7,149 bases of DNA, taken from contig BQIY01000109.1 in NCBI GenBank assembly GCA_021604265.1, positions 1 to 7,149 of the forward strand, given 5' to 3'. This DNA comes from Nitrospirales bacterium (GTDB lineage Bacteria > Nitrospirota > Nitrospiria > Nitrospirales > UBA8639). Positions 1 to 3,938 of the stretch are shown here, piece by piece (the first letter of the stretch is position 1; every line of letters begins with the position of its first letter). Under the pieces are notes generated by a model that did no database searches, was not told the origin of the DNA, and saw only the letters and a program-made list of their open reading frames with translations. A program made the translations under genes and the position numbers.

Positions 1-38
1 TATCACAATAATCGTCGCCAAGGTCATCATCAGAACGT

Positions 39-195
39 ATTGATATTCGCTATAGTACTACGCTGTCGAGGCTATCCCGATCGACACTCCAAAGGGAAAA
101 AAGTGTTCAACGTAGACTGCCCTTCAGCGATACCTGGGACATACAACGATCGTAGCCTAGGTCTCTAACTGGAAATTAATTGGATTCGCTATAGT
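39..195. repeat. Direct repeat pair upstream of the rhodanese gene
   Basis: The 12-mer ATTCGCTATAGT occurs exactly at 45-56 and 184-195. Both copies are preceded by ATTG (39-42 and 179-182), so the repeat runs 17-18 bp with one small indel. Each copy ends in TATAGT, one base off a sigma-70 -10 box. The second copy lies 32 bases before the ATG at 228, a suitable place for a promoter -10, but I see no convincing -35 box at the usual spacing. Between the copies is a 6-bp inverted repeat, TGTCGA (64-69) and TCGACA (81-86). The repeat is directly visible; a promoter or operator role is inference. Confidence 0.5.
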
Positions 196-227
196 CCGTC
201 TCTTCCAAATTTCATGCGTAATGGATC

Positions 228-836
228 ATGGACGCAATTATCTCAGGAATTGCCGTTGTTGGGTGTCTCCTCGTTATTGGGGTATGGATGTATGCTCGAA
301 AGTTGAGCAAACAGGTAGAGCAGCTTCAACGCGCTCAGTCCGCCATTGAACTCAAACTCAAGGCACAATTTCAGGAAGGTCGGAGTTTAGTTGAACCCCT
401 TCGCCTCCAACTTGCGGCTGTTGCCACAGGAGAGATTGTGCCGAGTGAACTGATTCGAGAAGGGCGTCTCTATCGAGAGATTTCAGCTGAAGAAGAAGGT
501 CATCGCATGATGGGCAATGGCAATGGTGCAAATGGGCAACAGGAAATGATCCGGCTTGATGTCCGTACGGCTCAAGAATACGAACGTGGCCATTTAGCCG
601 GTGCGATGCTGATTCCTCTTGAAGAGTTAGAGCAGCGTTGTTGTGCAGAAATTTCCAAGACCGATTATGCTGTCGTGGTGTACTGCGACAATGGTGAACG
701 CAGTCGGTTAGCCTGTGATTACTTAAGCCGACAGGGTTATCTCAATCTCTATCATCTGACTGACGGACTCCAGCGTTGGCCCGGAGTGCTCGAAGGCGAA
801 CCGCCAGTTCACTTAATACAAATTCAATCAAAGTGA
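228..836 (+). CDS. Membrane-anchored single-domain rhodanese-like protein
   Basis: This 202-residue protein has an N-terminal membrane helix (about residues 4-22), then a charged, probably coiled-coil stretch (24-65), a low-complexity Asn/Gly linker (96-103) and a C-terminal rhodanese domain (about 107-190). The domain shows LDVRTAQEYERGHLAGA (110-126) and the active-site loop YCDNGERSR with the catalytic cysteine at C153, followed by a GLQRWPG end motif. Rhodaneses carry sulfane sulfur as a cysteine persulfide; the acceptor here is unknown. The domain probably sits in the cytoplasm behind the helix, because the Arg/Lys-rich segment follows the helix. The ATG at 228 is chosen because the membrane helix starts right after it, although no good Shine-Dalgarno precedes it. 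The next forward gene starts 22 bases after the stop, so the two probably form an operon. The domain is sure; the physiological role is not. Confidence 0.9.
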   Translation: MDAIISGIAVVGCLLVIGVWMYARKLSKQVEQLQRAQSAIELKLKAQFQEGRSLVEPLRLQLAAVATGEIVPSELIREGRLYREISAEEEGHRMMGNGNGANGQQEMIRLDVRTAQEYERGHLAGAMLIPLEELEQRCCAEISKTDYAVVVYCDNGERSRLACDYLSRQGYLNLYHLTDGLQRWPGVLEGEPPVHLIQIQSK

Positions 837-858
837 CTGAACCCTATGGACTATGACA

Positions 859-1281
859 ATGAGTGATGAAGAAATAACTGATGAGTATACGGTTCTGAAT
901 GTGATGGGGCCCTATCGCGAGCCGCGCGAACCGGCTTTTTCGTATGACTATTCTGTTCAACGCCCTCACTGGGGTACGCCGCAAGGCGTTCGTGTGAAGG
1001 TGTTTATCAAACAGGAATTAGAATACTTCAAGGAAAAGGTTTTAGGCGTGACGGGAGGGACGAGTGGTCAGCAGTTGCGGGCCAATCAAATGCTTTGCCG
1101 ACATATTGCAGATCAAAAGCTCGAATTGGGAAATCAGGATGGGTTGTTTGCCGATCGTCGTGATGCGATGATTGGGCTATTTAACGATGAACATCAGCAT
1201 TTAGCCCCCTTACTTGAGCATTGGATGCAGAAAGAGAAAGATGGCATTCGAAAAGAAATTCAGGAAAAAGTTGGGATTTAG
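859..1281 (+). CDS. Conserved-looking hypothetical protein, 140 residues
   Basis: I do not recognise this family. The protein is soluble, with no signal peptide or membrane segment. An acidic N-terminus is followed by an aromatic- and proline-rich stretch (about 17-40, GPYREPREP and RPHWGTPQG) and a mostly helical, charged remainder rich in Glu, Gln, Lys and His, including NDEHQHLAPLLEHWMQKEKDG near the end. The His/Glu-rich helix could in principle bind a metal, but no known motif supports this. Two in-frame ATGs exist, at 853 and 859. The second is preferred because the only Shine-Dalgarno-like bases (GGA, 848-850) are 8 bases before it and only 2 before the first. Its position behind the rhodanese gene suggests co-transcription. 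It converges on the reverse-strand gene ending at 1412. Confidence 0.75.
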   Translation: MSDEEITDEYTVLNVMGPYREPREPAFSYDYSVQRPHWGTPQGVRVKVFIKQELEYFKEKVLGVTGGTSGQQLRANQMLCRHIADQKLELGNQDGLFADRRDAMIGLFNDEHQHLAPLLEHWMQKEKDGIRKEIQEKVGI

Positions 1282-1296
1282 GAATACCTTCTTTAT

Positions 1297-1384
1297 GCAA
1301 AGTGAAAAATGTAAATTGAAAAATAGGAGCGTGGGAAATGCATGAAGGGTTCTTCTTCCTCTAATTGTTCAATTTTCATTTTGC
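1297..1384. terminator. Possible bidirectional terminator, AT-rich inverted repeat
   Basis: The 130-base gap between two convergent genes holds an imperfect inverted repeat. GCAAAGTGAAAA (1297-1308) pairs with TTTTCATTTTGC (1373-1384) with a single G-T wobble. A further AATTGAA (1314-1320) can face TTCAATT (1368-1374), sharing two bases with the first arm. The enclosed sequence is long, the stem is AT-rich and no clean GC stem with a U tail is present, so this is a weak terminator candidate supported mainly by its position. Confidence 0.3.
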
Positions 1385-1411
1385 CTTTTACGGTTACGCT
1401 TTCCAGGTTTT

Positions 1412-2044
1412 TCAAAAAATCTTTTGATAGTGCTTAGAGTACACCCCGGTTTCCTCTTCGCCGAACCCCAATGATCCTGTTTCAGGAGTCGTGCGGTTGT
1501 GAAGGTTAATGGCGTAATGACCACGGACATGTTCCATGGCTACTTCGAATGGGATAGAGCTGGGATAGAGCGTGCCGGGCGCATGGGCCCCGCGACTCAG
1601 AACTTCGGTCGCCTCCGGTACAGCATATTCTGGATTTGAAAATATATAGATCTCCGCAATCGCAAATTCTCCCAGATCGTCTCCTGGCGTTGTAGCCGGA
1701 AGTAAGGTAGAGAGCGTACCGTCGAGACGAGCCGTTTTCAAGTGGAAGAGGAGTGCGGCAACTTGACTGTCCGTCGTGGCGGAAGGCACGGTGACATTGA
1801 TGATGTTCATTTCAGGGATAGTGGACGTGGTGCTGAAGACGGGAACGACGTCATTGGAAAACGAAGTTTCAGAAAGGGGTTTGGCTGATTCGGGAGGCAT
1901 CCCGTCTTGAGGTTTCGTGTTTTTGGACTTCGGGATAATTAATGTAATGAAGAGCCACAGTCCGACAATCACGCCGAATAAGACAATGGCCGGATGGAGC
2001 CCAACGCGTTTTCCCTCAGTTGACTTGTTGTCGTGTTCTTCCAT
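1412..2044 (-). CDS. Unrecognised single-pass membrane protein downstream of mazG
   Basis: This 210-residue protein matches no family I can name. A short basic cytoplasmic start is followed by one strong membrane helix (about 18-37, ending LIIPKSK), which would leave the rest outside the membrane. A Pro/Ser/Thr-rich linker (about 40-75) precedes a more ordered C-terminal part containing VAALLFHLKTARLDGTLS, FAIAEIYIFSNPEYAVPEA and a tail ending GVYSKHYQKIF. There is no lipobox and no catalytic motif I can identify. The ATG at 2044 lies 26 bases after the mazG stop, with GGA about 10 bases before it, so it is probably read from the mazG transcript. An 11-bp tandem duplication lies in the gene around residues 158-165 (see separate entry). 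Confidence 0.75.
   Translation of the reverse strand: MEEHDNKSTEGKRVGLHPAIVLFGVIVGLWLFITLIIPKSKNTKPQDGMPPESAKPLSETSFSNDVVPVFSTTSTIPEMNIINVTVPSATTDSQVAALLFHLKTARLDGTLSTLLPATTPGDDLGEFAIAEIYIFSNPEYAVPEATEVLSRGAHAPGTLYPSSIPFEVAMEHVRGHYAINLHNRTTPETGSLGFGEEETGVYSKHYQKIF
1550..1571. repeat. 11-bp tandem duplication inside a coding region
   Basis: TGGGATAGAGC occurs twice back to back (1550-1560 and 1561-1571) inside the reverse-strand gene 1412-2044, around its residues 158-165 (LYPSSIP). The unit is not a multiple of three, so loss of one copy would shift the frame and reach a stop at 1508-1506, about 31 codons earlier than the present stop. Confidence 0.85.
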
Positions 2045-2070
2045 GTTTAGATTTCCAAATTCTTATGGTG

Positions 2071-2934
2071 TCATGATGAAGTGTGCCTATCGGTTTTTTG
2101 ACGTTCGCTGGCTTTGACGTCTTCCCACCATTGATCAAGTTCCGCTTCAGAGCATTGCTCGACTGTTCGATTCGTTTCCAAGGCTTTCGCTTCCACATAT
2201 TGGAAACGTGACGCAAACCGGTTGGTGGCTTTTCTTAGAGATTCTTCTGGATTGATGTTCAGAAAACGAGCCATATTGACAAAGGAAAATAACACATCCC
2301 CGAACTCGTCTTCGACTCGGGACTTATAAGAGGTCAACGTCTCTCGTGAAGATGATGCCGGTTGCTGCTGTTGCAAATCAGCCATGGCGGTGCACAGTTC
2401 CTGACATTCTTCACGTAATTTTCCCAGTACCGGTTCAGAGCTGGTCCAGTCAAAACCGGATTTTGACGCACGCTTTTGTATTTGATGCGCTCGCTGAAGA
2501 GCCGGGGCGATCTTGGGAATTCCATCTAATGCTGATGGCGAAGCGGTGTCGTGTTGGCGTTCTTGCTTCTTAATCGATTCCCATTTTTGTGCCACATCAT
2601 TGGCGGTTTTTATTTCCGTGTGCTGCTCAGGCGCAAACACATGAGGATGTCGACGAATCAGTTTTTGGCTGAGATGTGAGGCGATATCATCAAGTGTGAA
2701 TTCTGAGTGCTCTTCGGCAATTTGTGCATGGAAAATCACTTGCAAGAGCACATCGCCCAGTTCTTCTTTCAACGCTGGCGCATCGTGATTGTCAATGGCT
2801 TCCAGCGCTTCGTAGGATTCTTCAAGGAGGTAGGGCTTCAGCGTCTCGTGTGTTTGTTGGCGATCCCATGGGCAGCCATCTGGAGATCGCAGTTTTGCCA
2901 GGAGTGCGACAAGTTCTGAGATGTTTGTACTCAT
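2071..2934 (-). CDS. mazG: Nucleoside triphosphate pyrophosphohydrolase MazG
   Basis: MazG hydrolyses NTPs and dNTPs to the monophosphate plus pyrophosphate; it is a cytoplasmic house-cleaning enzyme, in E. coli linked to the starvation response. The 287-residue protein has the usual two MazG domains. The N-terminal domain opens with LRSPDGCPWDRQQTHETL (15-32), then EExxE (E38, E39, E42) and ExxD (E58, D61), followed by RHPHVF (95-100). The C-terminal domain repeats the metal-binding set, with EECQE (175-179) and EFGD (210-213), then the family motif LFSFVNMARFL. A Gln/Ser-rich insert of about 18 residues (188-205) lies between its two metal motifs. The start is the ATG at 2934, which gives the typical MSTNISELV opening; the in-frame GTG at 2955 would add seven unconvincing residues. 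The start overlaps the stop of a short upstream ORF (ATGA). Confidence 0.95.
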   Translation of the reverse strand: MSTNISELVALLAKLRSPDGCPWDRQQTHETLKPYLLEESYEALEAIDNHDAPALKEELGDVLLQVIFHAQIAEEHSEFTLDDIASHLSQKLIRRHPHVFAPEQHTEIKTANDVAQKWESIKKQERQHDTASPSALDGIPKIAPALQRAHQIQKRASKSGFDWTSSEPVLGKLREECQELCTAMADLQQQQPASSSRETLTSYKSRVEDEFGDVLFSFVNMARFLNINPEESLRKATNRFASRFQYVEAKALETNRTVEQCSEAELDQWWEDVKASERQKTDRHTSS

Positions 2935-2999
2935 GATGCAAGATGTTGAGCCCACGTACGCTCATTCAAAGTTCTCGATGTGTTCGGCACGTCGGTCAT
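2931..2999 (-). CDS. Possible 22-codon leader ORF coupled to mazG
   Basis: On the reverse strand an ATG at 2999 opens 22 codons (starting MTDVPNTS, ending AQHLAS). Its TGA (2933-2931) overlaps the mazG ATG as ATGA, a classic translational coupling arrangement. It has a GGAG Shine-Dalgarno at 3011-3008 with an 8-base spacer, better than anything directly before mazG. The peptide has no run of a single amino acid that would mark an attenuation leader. Expression is inferred, not shown. The alternative is that the real mazG begins further upstream and a frame change separates the two parts. Confidence 0.4.
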   Translation of the reverse strand: MTDVPNTSRTLNERTWAQHLAS

Positions 3000-3007
3000 C
3001 GTAAATT

Positions 3008-3011
3008 CTCC
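3008..3011 (-). promoter_or_regulatory. Ribosome binding site of the mazG leader ORF
   Basis: GGAG on the reverse strand, 8 bases before the ATG at 2999. It is the only good Shine-Dalgarno in the mazG leader, which suggests ribosomes load here and reach mazG through the ATGA overlap. Confidence 0.4.
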
Positions 3012-3060
3012 ATCGTGAAGAATAGAAGCGGGAGAGGAAAGGTGGTCTCTGATAGGCGGC

Positions 3061-3121
3061 TATTATACCGGTTTCTCTGCCTGGTGCAATCTCGTGGTTT
3101 CTTGCGAGGAACCGTATAATA
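3061..3121. promoter_or_regulatory. Symmetric divergent promoter region, mazG and DUF1844
   Basis: The left arm TATTATACCGGTTTCTC (3061-3077) and the right arm GAGGAACCGTATAATA (3106-3121) are reverse complements apart from one extra C and one T/C difference, with 28 bases between them. Each arm carries a perfect outward-facing TATAAT, reverse at 3067-3062 and forward at 3115-3120. The -35 regions would lie in the spacer: TTGCAC on the reverse strand at 3089-3084 (16-base spacing) is a fair match, while the forward one is poor. Predicted starts are near 3055 for the mazG side and 3127 for the DUF1844 side. The symmetry is directly seen; promoter activity and shared control are inferred. Confidence 0.6.
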
Positions 3122-3132
3122 ATGTTACGGTT
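3110..3132. promoter_or_regulatory. Dyad over the -10 of the DUF1844 promoter
   Basis: AACCGTA (3110-3116) and TACGGTT (3126-3132) form a perfect 7-bp inverted repeat with a 9-base centre. It covers the forward TATAAT box and the predicted start site, the usual place for a repressor operator. It could also form a weak RNA hairpin followed by TTTTG. The AACCG half-site also occurs inverted at 3069-3073 (as CGGTT) in the left arm of the larger repeat. Confidence 0.4.
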
Positions 3133-3146
3133 TTGTTAGATTATAC

Positions 3147-3155
3147 AAAGGAGGA
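3147..3155 (+). promoter_or_regulatory. Strong ribosome binding site deciding the DUF1844 start
   Basis: AAAGGAGGA is a near-perfect Shine-Dalgarno with 8 bases between it and the ATG at 3163. It fixes the start there and rules out the in-frame GTG at 3094, which lies in the promoter. Confidence 0.9.
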
Positions 3156-3162
3156 TCCCCTG

Positions 3163-3585
3163 ATGAGCGAGGAAGAGCAAGGCTTTATCATTCGAGATAA
3201 ACGTGGGCGTACGACAGAGCCGGACCCACCTTCAGCTTCGACTGCAGAGCCGATCTCGGAACCTGCCCCTTCTCCATCCAGCTCAGCCGCCAAGTCTTCT
3301 GCACCTCAAGAATCAGGACCGCCTATTACGTTTTCCTCATTCGTCTTTTCTCTCGGAACGTCAGCCTTGATGTTGATGGGAGAGTCTCTTGACACTCAAC
3401 AACCCTCGGTGCCGGTGAATCTCCCGCAAGCCAAAGAAGTTGTGGATATTCTCTCCATGCTGGATGAAAAAACAAAGGGGAATCTCTCGCCAGACGAATC
3501 GTCAGTGCTCGGGGATATGCTCTATACGCTTCGAATGAAATATGTGGCCCTGACATCTGCGAGCCCGGGTTCTCCATCGAACTAG
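3163..3585 (+). CDS. DUF1844 family protein
   Basis: This 140-residue protein has an acidic N-terminus, a long disordered Pro/Ser/Ala-rich stretch (about 18-53) and a C-terminal DUF1844 domain (55-128). The domain shows ITFSSFVFSLGTSALMLMGE (55-74), then LPQAKEVVDILSMLDEKTKGNLSPDE (87-112) and LYTLRMKYV (120-128), the order and spacing typical of the family. The function of DUF1844 is unknown. The 55-74 segment is hydrophobic but probably amphipathic rather than a clear membrane helix. It is transcribed from its own promoter, divergent from mazG, and has the strongest Shine-Dalgarno in the window, suggesting high expression. A 353-base gap separates it from ntrY, so shared transcription with the kinase is uncertain. 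Confidence 0.9.
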   Translation: MSEEEQGFIIRDKRGRTTEPDPPSASTAEPISEPAPSPSSSAAKSSAPQESGPPITFSSFVFSLGTSALMLMGESLDTQQPSVPVNLPQAKEVVDILSMLDEKTKGNLSPDESSVLGDMLYTLRMKYVALTSASPGSPSN

Positions 3586-3681
3586 GAACCTATCCAGGGG
3601 AAGAGTCATTGGCTGCGAGTCACTGATGTTCTTGTAAATGCTTTCCGTTCTTTTCATGATATATTCATGAGAGAGCACCAC

Positions 3682-3696
3682 TATTTGCTTCAAATA
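3682..3696. other. Short AT-rich hairpin
   Basis: TATTTG (3682-3687) and CAAATA (3691-3696) form a perfect 6-bp stem with a 3-base loop, about 100 bases after the DUF1844 stop. It lacks a U tail on the forward strand; on the reverse strand T-rich sequence lies upstream of it, not downstream. Its role is unknown. Confidence 0.3.
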
Positions 3697-3730
3697 CTCG
3701 AAAAATCTGGCGTTCTCGACTATCGGTAAT

Positions 3731-3754
3731 CCGCCTATGCAGTCGATAGGCTGG
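3731..3754. other. Stem-loop in the DUF1844-ntrY gap
   Basis: GCCTAT (3733-3738) pairs with ATAGGC (3746-3751) around a 7-base loop. Allowing one bulged T (3752), two more C-G pairs (3731-3732 with 3753-3754) make an 8-bp stem. It is followed by CGGTTCTTGATT, only partly T-rich, so it could be a weak terminator of the DUF1844 transcript or a leader structure of ntrY. Confidence 0.35.
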
Positions 3755-3877
3755 CGGTTCTTGATTCATGTCTGGTTGCGGCGGCCATGGAATCTCTCGT
3801 GTGGCTGGCTTGCTAGGCTGAGGCTATGTTTCCGTTTTGAGTAGTGAGAGAACTGACGACGAAATGCTGTTGTATGA

Positions 3878-3891
3878 ACAATCATGATTGT
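3878..3891. promoter_or_regulatory. Perfect 14-bp palindrome, operator-like, before ntrY
   Basis: ACAATCATGATTGT is fully self-complementary and lies 47 bases before the ntrY ATG. Such a site fits binding by a dimeric regulator. Its TCATGA core also occurs twice, 5 bases apart, at 3654-3670 in the same gap. The palindrome is seen directly; the regulator is unknown. Confidence 0.5.
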
Positions 3892-3938
3892 GAGTGGTAA
3901 GCCTTGCCCGATGACTGTGTAGCTGATTGAGATCGTCG

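Larger units (their letters stand above)
3586..3938. other. Intergenic region before ntrY with hairpins and palindrome
   Basis: This 353-base gap has no credible gene; the forward ORFs are under 20 codons. It holds two short hairpins (3682-3696 and 3731-3754), a perfect 14-bp palindrome (3878-3891) and three copies of TCATGA (3654-3659, 3665-3670 and 3882-3887). No clear sigma-70 or sigma-54 promoter stands out. It most likely contains the DUF1844 3' end and the ntrY promoter and leader. Confidence 0.6.

Noticed and set aside
2..43. Frame 2 reads ITIIVAKVIIRTY then stop, possibly the tail of an upstream membrane protein
   Set aside because: Thirteen codons are too few to support a gene call; it needs the sequence before the window.
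1..168. Frame 1 open from the window edge to a TAA at 166-168, 55 codons
   Set aside because: The translation is rich in His, Arg and Asn with no protein-like pattern. It also runs through the direct repeat and the inverted repeat; probably chance.
512..540. GGCAAT-rich repeat in the rhodanese gene
   Set aside because: It encodes a flexible Asn/Gly linker between domains and is too short and irregular to suggest slippage control.
853..858. Alternative ATG at 853 for the 140-residue protein
   Set aside because: The GGA at 848-850 is only 2 bases away; the ATG at 859 is better spaced.
2935..2955. GTG at 2955 as the mazG start
   Set aside because: It adds MGSTSCI, which is atypical for MazG, and has no Shine-Dalgarno; the ATG at 2934 gives the normal family start.
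3094..3162. GTG at 3094 as the DUF1844 start
   Set aside because: This stretch contains the promoter -10 and dyad, and the AAAGGAGGA site points to the ATG at 3163.
3802..3814. TGGCTGGCTTGCT resembling a sigma-54 promoter
   Set aside because: The GG to GC distance is 7 bases instead of 10, so it cannot be a proper -24/-12 element.
3768..3821. 17-codon ORF MSGCGGHGIS... in the gap before ntrY
   Set aside because: Very short, with a poor ribosome site and no coupling to a neighbour.
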